Shown: positions 26,101 to 59,456, counted from the first letter of the stretch. The stretch is 64,000 bases of DNA from Pseudomonas sp. ADAK18 (GCF_012935695.1 NZ_CP052859.1:1343001-1407000); one strand, 5' to 3'. The notes: a model not told the origin generated them from the letters alone. A program made the numbers and translations.

Positions 26101-29100
26101 AACTGGGTGGGCATTCCCTGCTGGCGGTCAATCTGGTGCAGCGCATGCGCCACGCCGGGTTGCAGGCTGATGTTCAGGTGTTGTTTGGTCAACCCACTCT
26201 CGCGGCGTTGGCCGCTGCGGTGGGGGTTGGGACGGAGCTTGAGGTCGCGGCCAATCGCATCCCGGCCGATTGCACACGCATTACCCCGGACATGCTGGCG
26301 TTGGCTGAGCTGGATCAAGTGACGATCGATCGCGTCGTCGCCGCGATTCCCGGTGGTGCTGCCAATGTGCAGGAGATCTATCCGTTGGCACCGTTGCAGG
26401 AAGGTCTGCTCTACCACCATGTGACCGACGAGCGTGATCCCTACCAGCAACACGCGATGTTCACCTTTGCCGGGCGCGAGCAGCTGGACGCCTTTGCCGA
26501 GGCCTTGCAACAGGTGATCGCCCGACATGACATCCTGCGCACCAGCCTGGTCTGGGACGCCATCGAGCAACCGATGCAGGTGGTCTGGCGCGAGGCACGG
26601 CTGACGCTGGAGCAGATGACACTGCCGGGCGATGCCATCGTCGACCGGTTGCGCGAACACTTCGATCCACGCCAGCGACCGTTGGACCTGCGCCAGGCCC
26701 CGATGATGGCCTTGGCGTTTGCCGAGGACCCGCAGAACAACCGTTGGGTCGGCATGTTGCGCTTCCATCACCTGGTCAACGACGCAACGTCAACCACTGT
26801 ACTGATGGACGAAATCCAGGCCCACATGCAGGGTCAGCACCAGCGGTTGCCCGCGCCGATTGCCTACCGCAACTTCGTCGCTCAAACCCGCGCACCGGAT
26901 CGTCAGGCCCGGCATGAGGCGTTCTTTCGTGAGCGTCTGGGGGATATGGATGAGCCGACCCTGGCCTTCGGTTTGCAGGAGCGCCAGGCGGATCGTCGCG
27001 AGACACAAGAAGTCGAGTGCGTGCTGCCCGACGCCCTCGGCCAGCGTCTGCGGCTACAGGCACGTACTCTGGGCGTCAGTGTGGCGAGCCTGTATCACCT
27101 GGCCTGGGCTCATGTACTCGGCAAGGTCTCGGGACGTGACGACGTGGTATTTGGCACCGTGTTGCTGGGTCGTTTGCAGGCGGGAGAGGGCGCGGACCGT
27201 GCCCTGGGCATGTTCATCAATACCTTGCCACTGCGTCTGCGGCTGGCCGGGCAACGGGTGCGCGATGCGGTCCTGGACACCCATCGTCAACTGAGCGCCT
27301 TGCTTGCCCATGAACAGGCTTCCCTTGCGTTGGCCCAGCGTTGCAGCAGCCTGCCGGCCTCCACCCCTCTGTTCAACAGCCTGCTGAACTACCGGCACGG
27401 TTTGGCCGACGATGATCAAGGGCTGCTGCGGGGTGTACCGGGGGTCGAGTTGCTGAGCAGTGAAGACATTCTTAGCTATCCGTTGATGCTCACTGTGGAT
27501 GACCTGGCCAGCAGTTTCCGGCTCAAGGCCAAGGCACCGCGTAAGGTCGGCGCCCAATGTTTGCTGGATTACCTGGGCACTGTACTGGCAGGGTTGGTGC
27601 AAGTCCTTGAACAGAAGCCGGATACGCTGCTGGGCAAGGTTGCAGTGATACCAGCGGCCGAGCTGCAGCAGTTGTTGGTCGATTTCAACGCCACTGAAAT
27701 CGATTACCCCGCGCACTTCACCGTCCAAGGGCTATTCGAGGCCCATGTTCGGGAGATTCCTGACACCGTGGCGGTGCAAGCGAGTGAGCGGCAACTGACG
27801 TATCAGCAGCTCAACGAGCGCGCTAACCAACTAGCCCACCACTTGCGCGAGTTGGGTGTGCAGCCAGATGCTCGGGTGGCGTTGTGCGTTGAGCGCGGCC
27901 CGGAACTGGTGGTGGGATTGCTGGCGATTCTCAAGGCGGGTGGCGCCTATGTGCCCATGGATCCCGGCTATCCCCGAGAGCGCTTAGCCTACATGTTGCA
28001 AGACAGTGCCCCCGTGGTGTTGCTGGTCCACGGCCCGACTCGCGACTTGCCGGGGGACGTCACTATGCCGGTGATCGACTTTGACCGCTGCGTCTGGCAG
28101 CACCAACGGCTGACCAATCCCGAGATCCCCGGCTTGAGTGTCGATAACCTCGCTTACGTGATGTACACCTCTGGCTCCACCGGCACGCCCAAAGGTGTGA
28201 TGGTCGAACATCGTGGCCTGGGTAACCTGATGCTCTGGGGGGCACGGCTGTGCCCGAATGCTCGGGGGGGGGCCTTGTTGCAGCGGGCGCCGTTCAGCTT
28301 TGATGGTTCGGTGTGGGAGCTGTTCTGGCCATTGGCCAATGGCATGCGCCTGGTCTTGGCACGACCCGATGGGCATCGCGAACCGTCCTATCTGGTGCAA
28401 GTGATCCGCGAACAGTCCATCACCGTGATCAAGTTCGTGCCGGCCATGCTGCAACAGTTCCTCGAACTGGAAGAGTCCAGCCTCTGCACCAGCCTCACCG
28501 ATGTGTTGTGCGGTGGCGGCGAACTCACCGAAGCCCTGGCCCGAGGCGTCCAGGCTCGCTTGCCCAAGGTTCGCCTGCACAACGTCTACGGCCCTACTGA
28601 AGCCACCGTCGATAGCAGCGCCTGGACCCTGGAGCCGGGTGCACCGGTGCCGTCGGTGCAGTTGCCCATTGGCCGGGCCATCAGCAACACCCGGCTGTAT
28701 GTACTGGACGAGCACGATCAACCGGTACCCGTGGGCGTCAGCGGCCAGTTGCATATCGGCGGCGTGGGCGTTGCCCGGGGTTACCTGGGGTTGGCGCAGA
28801 TGACGGCCGAACGTTTTATCGACAGCCCGTTTGTGGCGGGTGATCGCCTGTACCGCACCGGGGACCTGGTGCGTTACCTGCCAGACGGTAATCTGGAGTT
28901 TCTCGGTCGCAACGACTTCCAGGTCAAGCTGCGGGGCGTTCGCCTGGAGCTGGGAGAGATCGAATCGCGTCTGGCCGCCCACCCGGCGCTACGTGAAGTG
29001 GCGGTGCTGATTCGCGATGAGCGACTGGTGGCCTACTTCACCGTTCGCGGTGAGACGCCAAGCCTTGAGAGTTTGCGCATCCATGTGCTGGAGCTGTTGC

Positions 29101-29510
29101 CGGAATACATGGTGCCGTCGGCGTTTGTGCAGCTTGAAGCGCTGCCCCTGAATCCGGCTGGCAAGCTCGACCGCAAGGCCCTGCCGGAGCCGGGGTTGGA
29201 GGCCGTGGTGAGTCGTACCTACGAGGCGCCGCAGGGCGAAGTAGAAACGCTGATGGCCGGCATTTGGGCCGAAATGTTGAAGTTGGAAAGGGTGGGGCGT
29301 CATGATCACTTCTTTGAACTGGGCGGGCACTCATTGCTGGCGGTAGGCCTGGTGGCGCGCTTGCGCAAGGCGGGACTGGAGGTGGATGCGCGGACCTTGT
29401 TCAGCCAGCCGACGCTGGCGGGGTTGGCGGGTAAGGTGGGGGCGCTTGTGCAACGGGTGGAGGTGCCGCAGACGTTGATTCCGCAGCTGGATCGGCGGCG
29501 TAGGCTTTGA
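23103..29510 (+). CDS. Lipopeptide NRPS 1: Cstart-A(Leu)-T-C-A(Glu/Gln)-T
   Basis: A 2135-residue, two-module non-ribosomal peptide synthetase. A starter condensation domain (HHLILDG, His159-160) should N-acylate the first residue with a 3-hydroxy fatty acid. Domain 2 is adenylation (core YTSGSTG at 630) with pocket residues D-A-W-F-L-G-N-V-V, the Leu code. The carrier has Ser1005 in LGGHSL. The second condensation domain (His1222-1223) is of the dual C/E type but has degenerate motifs (HHLVNDATS, and HHVTDERD without GD). The second adenylation domain (core at 1688) reads D-G-W-K-L-G-V-V-D; Lys278 fits an acidic or amide side chain, so Glu or Gln. The second carrier has Ser2077. There is no thioesterase, so the chain passes to NRPS2. 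The start may be the ATG at 23112 instead. Confidence 0.95.
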   Translation: MDLMTLFSTTAVGDVAVNEASCGTLPVFPLTAAQRDIWLDQLRLGDSPLYNIGGYVDLAGPVIPELIQRAVELLVFKHDALRTVLLLDGDGMPRQTFTSALAVQVPLHDFSTLADPQAATQALMQQQMAQVYSMERGPLFRFFLVKLDDDHYRLGTQAHHLILDGWGFGQMLQSLAGIYCALEQGRQPDLVAPSYIDFIDNDEHYRESARYARDRKYWLDKYQALPEPLLVPRYRPHRDNDQAPSNTLVQPFPVALLDRMEQVANRYQASAFHVLLAAMYVYFTRTTQRQEWVVGLPILNRSNARFRSTLGLFAQVSAVRFQFNEQLPFSALVRGVRDQLKQDFRHQRFPLSEMNRELGLLQADRGQLFDLSVSYEQDDHDYRYGQAMAHAIKVSNHHEQLPIAIHLRSNRYNHTACLHCVYNQAYFQHDEVQALAERFTHVLEQGLEDTTLPVAGFSLLTPREAEQLRHWNATAQAYPPGQTLHQRIENQAALTPDAVAALYQGRPLTYAELNRQANGLAHYLLELGVQPDDRVAIVARRGLETLVGLLAILKSGACYVPVDPSHPAERLNYLLSDSAPVAVLTQQELLARLPALDVPVINLDQPAWQQHSTANPQTAVTPTHLAYLIYTSGSTGQPKGVMVEHHTVANLVDWHCQAFGLGQGSHTASVAGFGFDAMAWEVWPALCIGATLHLPPTHDGAEDIDALLDWWRAQPLDVCFLPTPVAEYAFSQNLEHPTLRTLLIGGDRLRQFARAQRFEVINNYGPTEATVVATSGRVEVGQPLHIGKPIANATVYVLDEQQRPVPVGVVGELYVGGKGVARGYFNRPEMTAERFLDDPFNPGRLYRTGDLARWLEDGNLEYLGRNDDQVKIRGVRIELGEIEAALASHHGIAEAVVQVREGQLLAWFTAPEPAAIDALRAHVQSRVPDAMVPVAYMKLDALPLTANGKLDRKALPAPGPEAFITRRYEAPQGAVETALAQIWAEVLQVERVGRQDHFFELGGHSLLAVNLVQRMRHAGLQADVQVLFGQPTLAALAAAVGVGTELEVAANRIPADCTRITPDMLALAELDQVTIDRVVAAIPGGAANVQEIYPLAPLQEGLLYHHVTDERDPYQQHAMFTFAGREQLDAFAEALQQVIARHDILRTSLVWDAIEQPMQVVWREARLTLEQMTLPGDAIVDRLREHFDPRQRPLDLRQAPMMALAFAEDPQNNRWVGMLRFHHLVNDATSTTVLMDEIQAHMQGQHQRLPAPIAYRNFVAQTRAPDRQARHEAFFRERLGDMDEPTLAFGLQERQADRRETQEVECVLPDALGQRLRLQARTLGVSVASLYHLAWAHVLGKVSGRDDVVFGTVLLGRLQAGEGADRALGMFINTLPLRLRLAGQRVRDAVLDTHRQLSALLAHEQASLALAQRCSSLPASTPLFNSLLNYRHGLADDDQGLLRGVPGVELLSSEDILSYPLMLTVDDLASSFRLKAKAPRKVGAQCLLDYLGTVLAGLVQVLEQKPDTLLGKVAVIPAAELQQLLVDFNATEIDYPAHFTVQGLFEAHVREIPDTVAVQASERQLTYQQLNERANQLAHHLRELGVQPDARVALCVERGPELVVGLLAILKAGGAYVPMDPGYPRERLAYMLQDSAPVVLLVHGPTRDLPGDVTMPVIDFDRCVWQHQRLTNPEIPGLSVDNLAYVMYTSGSTGTPKGVMVEHRGLGNLMLWGARLCPNARGGALLQRAPFSFDGSVWELFWPLANGMRLVLARPDGHREPSYLVQVIREQSITVIKFVPAMLQQFLELEESSLCTSLTDVLCGGGELTEALARGVQARLPKVRLHNVYGPTEATVDSSAWTLEPGAPVPSVQLPIGRAISNTRLYVLDEHDQPVPVGVSGQLHIGGVGVARGYLGLAQMTAERFIDSPFVAGDRLYRTGDLVRYLPDGNLEFLGRNDFQVKLRGVRLELGEIESRLAAHPALREVAVLIRDERLVAYFTVRGETPSLESLRIHVLELLPEYMVPSAFVQLEALPLNPAGKLDRKALPEPGLEAVVSRTYEAPQGEVETLMAGIWAEMLKLERVGRHDHFFELGGHSLLAVGLVARLRKAGLEVDARTLFSQPTLAGLAGKVGALVQRVEVPQTLIPQLDRRRRL

Positions 29511-29643
29511 AGGGGCCGGCTTGAGAGCCACCCCCACAACCCACAACAAAGTGGTACGCCTTTCCCGCCCCGGCAGTTAGCATTGCGTCCATCCGCCCGA
29601 CATTCAACGGGCGGATCACCGCCAACCAGCCGGTCAAACAATA

Positions 29644-30654
29644 ATGGAACGACGCCAATTCAGCGGGGGTATGCAGGGGAAAAACCTGCGTTACCTGAAC
29701 GAAGCCCCTGGCCAAACACCGCAAAAGATCCAAACAGGCTTCCTGCTGCTCGAACACTTCTCGCTGCCAGCATTTACCCAGGCCCTGGATACGATCATCA
29801 CGGCAAACCTGCTGCGCCCCGGGCTCTTTTCCACCTGTACCTTCGGTTTGGGCGAAGGCGAGATCGTCAGCGACCTGGGCCTGGTCATTCGGCCAGAGGC
29901 GCGGCTTGGGGCCTCAGTGCTTCCCGAACTGGACTTGTTGGTGATTTGTGGCGGCTACCGTACAGCGCTCACGGCCAGTGACGAGTTCCTGCACCTGCTC
30001 AAGGCCGCATCGCAGCAGGGTGTCAGCCTGGCCGGGCTGTGGAATGGCGCCTGGTTCCTGGGCCGGGCGGGTGTGCTGGACGGTTATCGTTGCGCCATTC
30101 ACCCCGAGCATCGTCCTGCACTGGCAGAGATCGCCAAGGCGACCCAGGTCAGCAGCGAACCCTATGTGATTGATCGCGACCGACTCACCGCGTCCAGTCC
30201 CTCCGGCGCTTTCCACATGGCGCTGGACTGGATCAAAAGTGTGCATGGCAAGGCGCTGGTGGAAGGGATCGAGGACATTCTGGCGTTCGAAGAATCGCGT
30301 TATCGGCGCGTCAAACCGGTGACCCATATCTCGGTGAGCGCGCCATTGCGCGAGGTCGTGAAGTTGATGGAGGCCAACCTCGAAGATCCGTTGGCGCTGG
30401 ATCAGTTGGCGGTCTATGCCGGCCGTTCACGGCGACAACTGGAGCGCTTGTTCAGGGAGCAACTGGGCACCACCCCGCAGCGTTACTACCTGGAACTGCG
30501 CATCACCGAGGCGCGGCGTTTGCTCCAGCACACGGAAATGTCCCAGGTCGAGGTGCTGGTGGCCTGTGGTTTCGTGTCGCCCAGTCATTTCAGCAAATGC
30601 TACAGCGCGTTTTTCGGCTATCGGCCATCGAAGGAAACACGACGAGTCAAGTGA
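29644..30654 (+). CDS. GlxA-family AraC-type regulator (DJ-1/PfpI-like plus HTH)
   Basis: A 336-residue regulator lying between NRPS1 and NRPS2. Residues about 30-200 form a DJ-1/PfpI (class I amidotransferase-like) domain (IQTGFLLLEHFSLPAF, then LDLLVICGGYR and GLWNGAWFLGRAG). The usual nucleophile position reads NGAW, without Cys, so no enzyme activity is expected. Residues about 230-330 are an AraC/XylS double helix-turn-helix (LDQLAVYAGRSRRQLERLF, then EVLVACGFVSPSHFSKCY). Related Pseudomonas regulators (ArgR, GbdR, CdhR) sense arginine, betaine or carnitine. Its position interrupts the synthetase operon, and a terminator-like hairpin follows. Its role for the lipopeptide is unproven. Confidence 0.88.
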   Translation: MERRQFSGGMQGKNLRYLNEAPGQTPQKIQTGFLLLEHFSLPAFTQALDTIITANLLRPGLFSTCTFGLGEGEIVSDLGLVIRPEARLGASVLPELDLLVICGGYRTALTASDEFLHLLKAASQQGVSLAGLWNGAWFLGRAGVLDGYRCAIHPEHRPALAEIAKATQVSSEPYVIDRDRLTASSPSGAFHMALDWIKSVHGKALVEGIEDILAFEESRYRRVKPVTHISVSAPLREVVKLMEANLEDPLALDQLAVYAGRSRRQLERLFREQLGTTPQRYYLELRITEARRLLQHTEMSQVEVLVACGFVSPSHFSKCYSAFFGYRPSKETRRVK

Positions 30655-30766
30655 CCGACCGCTCTACGGTGCACGTGCAAGGTGTGTGCCGCCCCCTCTT
30701 GTCCCTACTTCCCATGTCACCCCCACTGACCTGAATGCTCTAGTTTTCCAACCCTGCGGGGAGCCC

Positions 30767-30795
30767 TGCGGCTGAACGCCGCACGCTGTTTTTTT
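30767..30795 (+). terminator. Probable terminator between the AraC-type gene and NRPS2
   Basis: A 6-bp stem TGCGGC/GCCGCA with a 5-nt loop is followed, after 5 nt, by seven T residues (30789-30795). It lies about 115 bp after the regulator's stop. The gap between stem and T tract makes it less than ideal. Confidence 0.5.
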
Positions 30796-30898
30796 GCGCA
30801 GCCCTCCCGGCAAACCCGCTCGTCTTCGGGCACTTGTGTGACAGCTGAAAACAGACTTTCTCCTCAACTGTATCCGACTCAAAAAGCAGGTTACTCCC

Positions 30899-55320
<24,422 letters not shown>

Positions 55321-55349
55321 AGCTGCATCGATCTGAAGATTTAAGTGAG

Positions 55350-55371
55350 GCCCGACCAAACCCGGTCGGGC
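55350..55371 (+). terminator. Hairpin between NRPS3 and macA
   Basis: A perfect 8-bp GC stem (GCCCGACC and GGTCGGGC) with a 6-nt loop lies 30 bp after the NRPS3 stop. Only TT follows, so it may be an attenuator or RNA-stabilising structure rather than a full terminator. macA starts 28 bp later. Confidence 0.5.
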
Positions 55372-55399
55372 TTGCCCTCAACACCTTTTGTGGTCATTT

Positions 55400-56551
55400 A
55401 TGGAAAAGTCGAAGTTTCGCAAGGTTGGATTAGGCCTGGTGTTGGTGGTTGCGGCGGGGTTGGTTGTCTATGCGGTGCAAGCGCCGGCGGACGCGCCGCA
55501 GTACCTCACCGCTACCGCTGAACGCAGCGATATTGAGAATGCAGTGCTGGCCACCGGTCTTCTGGAGGGCATCAAACAGGTGGATGTCGGTGCCCAGGTT
55601 TCCGGCCAGTTGAAGTCCCTCAAGGTCAAGCTTGGGGACAAGGTGAGGAAGGGGCAGTGGCTGGCGGAAATCGATCCGCTGATCTTGCAAAATACCTTAC
55701 GCAAAGCTCAGGTGGATGAGGAAAACCTCCAGGCCCAGCGCCGCGCCACTGCCGCCCAGCTCAAGCAGGCCAAGTCGGTCTACGAGCGTTATCAGAGGCT
55801 GCAGGACGACGAGTCGGTGTCGCGCCAGGATTTTGAGAACGCCGAGTCCAACTACCATGTGCAACAGGCCAACCTGTTGGCCCTGGATGCACAGATCAAG
55901 AGTGCGCACATTCAGATCGACACCGCGAAGGTCAACCTGGACTACACCCGCATCGTCGCGCCAATTGATGGCGACGTAGTGGGCATCGTTACTCAGGAAG
56001 GCCAGACCGTGATCGCTAGCCAGTTGGCGCCGGTGCTGCTCAAGCTGGCAGACCTGGACACCATGACCGTCAAAGCCCAGGTATCGGAGGCGGACGTCAT
56101 CCATATCAGCCCCGGCCAGCAGGTGTACTTCACCATTCTCGGCGAGGCCGACAAACGCTACTACGCCAAGCTGCGCGGTACGGAACCTGCGCCACAGAAT
56201 TTCCTGGACACCCAGCCCGCCGGTACTCCGAAACAGAACACGGCAGTGTTCTACAACGCGCTTTTCGAGGTGCCCAACGTCGACCACCGTCTGCGCATCG
56301 CCATGACCGCCCAGGTGCGCATCGTGCTGGATACCGCAAAGGCGGCGCTGACGGTGCCGGTGGCGGCGCTCGGCCCGCGCAATGCCGACGGCAGTTTCAC
56401 GGTGCGGGTGCTGGGTGCAAAGGGTAAGGCCACCTCGCGTAATGTCCAGACCGGTATCAATAACAACGTCAAGGTGCAGATCACCGATGGCCTGGTTGAG
56501 GGTGACCAGGTGGTGATCGGCGATGCTGCGCCAGCCGTGGCGGGGGGCTGA
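55400..56551 (+). CDS. macA: MacA-type periplasmic adaptor of lipopeptide exporter
   Basis: A 383-residue membrane fusion protein. A single N-terminal helix (about residues 8-27) anchors it in the inner membrane. It continues with a barrel-sandwich/lipoyl half (DVGAQVSGQLKSLKVKLGDK), a helical hairpin (about residues 90-160), the second lipoyl half (ARIVAPIDGDVVG region, read here as TRIVAPIDGDVVGIV) and beta-barrel/membrane-proximal domains. The ATG at 55400 was chosen over a GTG 12 bp upstream. The stop lies 3 bp before macB, so they are co-transcribed. It should link MacB to the NodT-type channel encoded at 20296-21726. MacAB pairs beside Pseudomonas lipopeptide synthetases contribute to product export. 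Confidence 0.92.
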   Translation: MEKSKFRKVGLGLVLVVAAGLVVYAVQAPADAPQYLTATAERSDIENAVLATGLLEGIKQVDVGAQVSGQLKSLKVKLGDKVRKGQWLAEIDPLILQNTLRKAQVDEENLQAQRRATAAQLKQAKSVYERYQRLQDDESVSRQDFENAESNYHVQQANLLALDAQIKSAHIQIDTAKVNLDYTRIVAPIDGDVVGIVTQEGQTVIASQLAPVLLKLADLDTMTVKAQVSEADVIHISPGQQVYFTILGEADKRYYAKLRGTEPAPQNFLDTQPAGTPKQNTAVFYNALFEVPNVDHRLRIAMTAQVRIVLDTAKAALTVPVAALGPRNADGSFTVRVLGAKGKATSRNVQTGINNNVKVQITDGLVEGDQVVIGDAAPAVAGG

Positions 56552-56554
56552 CGG

Positions 56555-58513
56555 ATGAGTCAGCCATTACTGGAACTTAAAGGCATTACCCGCAGTTTCA
56601 TGGCCGGCGACCGGGAGTTCATTGCCCTCAAAGGCATCGACCTGACGATCAATGCCGGGGAAATGGTGGCGATCACCGGGGCCTCGGGCTCGGGCAAGTC
56701 GACCCTGATGAACATCCTCGGCGGGCTGGATTACGCCACGGCCGGCAGCTACAAGATCAATGGCATCGAAACCCGGTCCCTCAACGATGAGCAGTTGGCT
56801 GAACTGCGTCGCGACTACTTCGGTTTTATCTTCCAGCGTTACCATTTGTTGGCGCACCTGAGTGCCTTGCACAACGTGGAAATGCCGGCAATCTATGCTG
56901 GCACGCCCCAAACCCAGCGCTACAGCCGGGCTGGGGAGTTGTTGGCTCGGCTGGGGTTGTCGGGGCATTTGACCCATCGGCCCAGCCAGCTTTCTGGTGG
57001 CCAGCAACAGCGGGTGAGTATCGCCCGGGCGCTGATGAATGGCGGCGAAGTGATCCTCGCCGACGAGCCCACCGGTGCTCTTGATACCCACAGCGGTAAG
57101 GAAGTGATGCGTATCCTGGCGGAGTTGCACGCGGCCGGGCACACCGTGATTATCGTTACCCACGACCCGAAAGTGGCAGCCAATGCCCAGCGGATTATTG
57201 AGGTGCGCGACGGCGAGATTGTCAGCGATCGCGCCAACGAAAGTAGTGGCCTGGATCTGCCCAACGAAGTCCCCATCGAGCCCAAGCACAGTGGTCCACG
57301 GCGCTTGGTGGCCAGTCTCGGGTTGTTCAAGGAGGCTTTCAACATGGCTTGGGTGGCGCTGGTCTCCCATCGTATGCGCACCTTGTTGACCATGCTTGGT
57401 ATCGTCATCGGCATCACGTCTGTGGTGTCGATTTCGGCTATTGGCGAAGGTGCCAAGCGCTATGTGCTCAAGGACATCCAGGCCATTGCGAGCAACACCA
57501 TCGACATCTTGCCCGGCACCAGTTTTGGTGACAGCCGGGCCTCGGCTATCGAGACCCTTCTACCCTCCGATGTGGACGCGCTGAACCAGCTGTACTACGT
57601 GGACAGCGCAACCCCGATGGTGGGCCGCAACCTGCTGTTGCGCTACGGCAACATAGACGTGGATGCTCAGGTGAACGGTGTCAGCGACCGCTACTTCCAG
57701 GTCAAGGGCCTGAAGCTGGAAGCCGGCATTTCTTTCAGCGAAAGCGATGCCAGGCGTCAGGCGCAAGTAGTGGTGATCGATCACAACACCCGTCACCGGC
57801 TTTTCGGCGCGGGGGTGGATCCGTTGGGCCAGGTGATCCTGATCGGCAACCTGCCGTGTACGGTGATCGGCGTGACGAAGGAAAACAAGAACATGTTCGC
57901 CGCCAGCAAGGCTCTTCAAATCTGGGTGCCTTATGAGACTGCGGCCGGTCGGTTATTGGGGCAGCGCCATCTGGACAGCATCACCGTGCGCATCAAAGAC
58001 GGGCAGCCGAGCAAGGTGGTGGAAGATAACGTCAACAAACTCATGCAGCAGCGTCACGGTACTAAGGATTTCTTCACCAACAACCTCGACAGCATCATGC
58101 AGACGGTGCAGAAAACCAGCCGTTCCCTGACGTTGCTGCTGTCGTTGATTGCGGTGATTTCGTTGCTGGTGGGCGGGATTGGGGTGATGAATATCATGCT
58201 GGTATCGGTCACCGAACGTACCCGCGAGATTGGTATTCGCATGGCGGTTGGAGCGCGGCAGTCGGATATTCGTCAGCAGTTCCTGGTGGAGGCGGTGATG
58301 GTCTGCCTGATTGGCGGGATGATCGGCATCTCGCTGTCGCTGGGCATCGGTTTGTTGTTCTCGTTGTTCGTCAAAGAATGGGAGATGGTGTTTTCCGTGG
58401 GCTCGATCGTCACCGCGTTTGCCTGTTCGACAATGATCGGTATCGTGTTTGGCTTTGTACCGGCGCGCAATGCGGCGCGGCTGGATCCTATCGAAGCGTT
58501 GGCGCGGGATTGA
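56555..58513 (+). CDS. macB: MacB-type ABC exporter (ATPase plus FtsX permease)
   Basis: A 652-residue exporter. The N-terminal ATPase (residues 1-230) has Walker A GASGSGKST, signature LSGGQQQR and Walker B ILADEPTGALD. A linker leads to the first membrane helix (about 275-300), a large periplasmic MacB domain (about 300-520), and three C-terminal helices with the FtsX signature (GGIGVMNIMLVSVTERTREIG and FGFVPARNAARLDPIEALARD, given here as GIGVMNIMLVSVTERTREIG). The length is normal for MacB. It acts as a dimer with MacA and an outer-membrane channel, moving substrate from the periplasm outward. Its position after the synthetases marks it as the probable lipopeptide exporter. Confidence 0.93.
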   Translation: MSQPLLELKGITRSFMAGDREFIALKGIDLTINAGEMVAITGASGSGKSTLMNILGGLDYATAGSYKINGIETRSLNDEQLAELRRDYFGFIFQRYHLLAHLSALHNVEMPAIYAGTPQTQRYSRAGELLARLGLSGHLTHRPSQLSGGQQQRVSIARALMNGGEVILADEPTGALDTHSGKEVMRILAELHAAGHTVIIVTHDPKVAANAQRIIEVRDGEIVSDRANESSGLDLPNEVPIEPKHSGPRRLVASLGLFKEAFNMAWVALVSHRMRTLLTMLGIVIGITSVVSISAIGEGAKRYVLKDIQAIASNTIDILPGTSFGDSRASAIETLLPSDVDALNQLYYVDSATPMVGRNLLLRYGNIDVDAQVNGVSDRYFQVKGLKLEAGISFSESDARRQAQVVVIDHNTRHRLFGAGVDPLGQVILIGNLPCTVIGVTKENKNMFAASKALQIWVPYETAAGRLLGQRHLDSITVRIKDGQPSKVVEDNVNKLMQQRHGTKDFFTNNLDSIMQTVQKTSRSLTLLLSLIAVISLLVGGIGVMNIMLVSVTERTREIGIRMAVGARQSDIRQQFLVEAVMVCLIGGMIGISLSLGIGLLFSLFVKEWEMVFSVGSIVTAFACSTMIGIVFGFVPARNAARLDPIEALARD

Positions 58514-58549
58514 AGAGGGCGTCTACCAGGGCGGGCCGTGTCGACCACC

Positions 58550-58660
58550 TGTAGCCGCCGGCGCAGCCTGCGATCGGCTGCGCAGCAGATCGCCAGGATC
58601 TTGAAACTGCCGAAGGTCCTTCGGCCCTTATCGCAGCCTCATTCTTCGGCAGCGGCTACA
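58550..58660. repeat. Intergenic palindromic repeat element
   Basis: About 111 bp, beginning TGTAGCCGC and ending in the inverted form GCGGCTACA, with an internal smaller hairpin (CGAAGGTCCTTCG) at about 58611-58623. It fills the gap between the convergent macB and luxR genes. It resembles dispersed REP-like intergenic repeats of Pseudomonas and may serve as a bidirectional transcript end. Confidence 0.65.
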
Positions 58661-58726
58661 ACGGGCCAAATGTATGGCCTGACAGGGCTCTTGCCTGGTG
58701 ACTGCAGACGGTATCTAACCAGAGGG

Positions 58727-59455
58727 CTACAGGGTAGCGCCGTCTTGTGCCGAATACATCCACCGCAACAACGAATGCCGCCCGCTGATGCCCATCTTGA
58801 TCGCGGCACGTTTGAGGTAGCTTTCGATAGTGTTGACCTTCAGCGCCAGTTGCTCGGCCAACTCCGGTGCGGTACGTCCGGCCAGCATGCCGACACACAC
58901 TTCCAGCTCACGGCTTGACAGCTTCAGGTCCGATTGCGCCAGGCGTTCGTCAAAGCGTCGACGCAGGGTTTCGATGCCCTGATTTTCGCTGCTCTGGGTG
59001 AGGGCGCTGTTGTCATTGCTGCACGGCTGGATCGCGGCGATGTGTTTCTCGACCATGGGTAACAGCAGCGATGAGAAATCCTGCAGGATGATCCGTTCCT
59101 GGGCAGAAAAATTCTGCGACTGGTGCGAGCGATACACAGAGAGCACGTAATTGAAATCATCCTTGCGCCGAGTCAGGTGCAACTGAGCGGCGGGCCATGC
59201 GGGGTCGGATGCTGTGGGTGCTGTGTGGGTACTGCCGGCTATTGAGTCGGTGTACACCGGGAGCAGGCCTTCGACCCTTGAGGTGCATGCCTTGCGCTTC
59301 GGCTGGCCCTCTGAATTCACACGCAATTGCTTGATGTGCGTGGCATCCACATCCAGTTGGGTCAGTATCAGGTCATGTAGCATGCGCGGGAAGTGGCGGC
59401 TGCCGGTGCTGGCGATGACCTTGCCAATGTGTGGGAACAGGTGTGAGTTCATCAT
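58727..59455 (-). CDS. LuxR-type transcriptional regulator, downstream side of the NRPS locus
   Basis: A 242-residue regulator with a C-terminal GerE helix-turn-helix (LSSRELEVCVGMLAGRTAPE, then LAEQLALKVNTIESYLKRAA). Like its partner at 21793-22599 it lacks a recognisable ligand-binding or receiver domain. It corresponds in position to the ViscBCR/MassBCR regulators downstream of macB in known lipopeptide loci. The frame allows starts at 59464, 59455 and 59452. The GGA at 59462-59460 suits ribosome binding for the latter two, and 59455 was chosen. The same GGA lies in a full-consensus RsmA/RsmE motif. It is convergent with macB and probably co-activates the synthetases. Confidence 0.87.
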   Translation of the reverse strand: MMNSHLFPHIGKVIASTGSRHFPRMLHDLILTQLDVDATHIKQLRVNSEGQPKRKACTSRVEGLLPVYTDSIAGSTHTAPTASDPAWPAAQLHLTRRKDDFNYVLSVYRSHQSQNFSAQERIILQDFSSLLLPMVEKHIAAIQPCSNDNSALTQSSENQGIETLRRRFDERLAQSDLKLSSRELEVCVGMLAGRTAPELAEQLALKVNTIESYLKRAAIKMGISGRHSLLRWMYSAQDGATL

Positions 59456-59456
59456 T

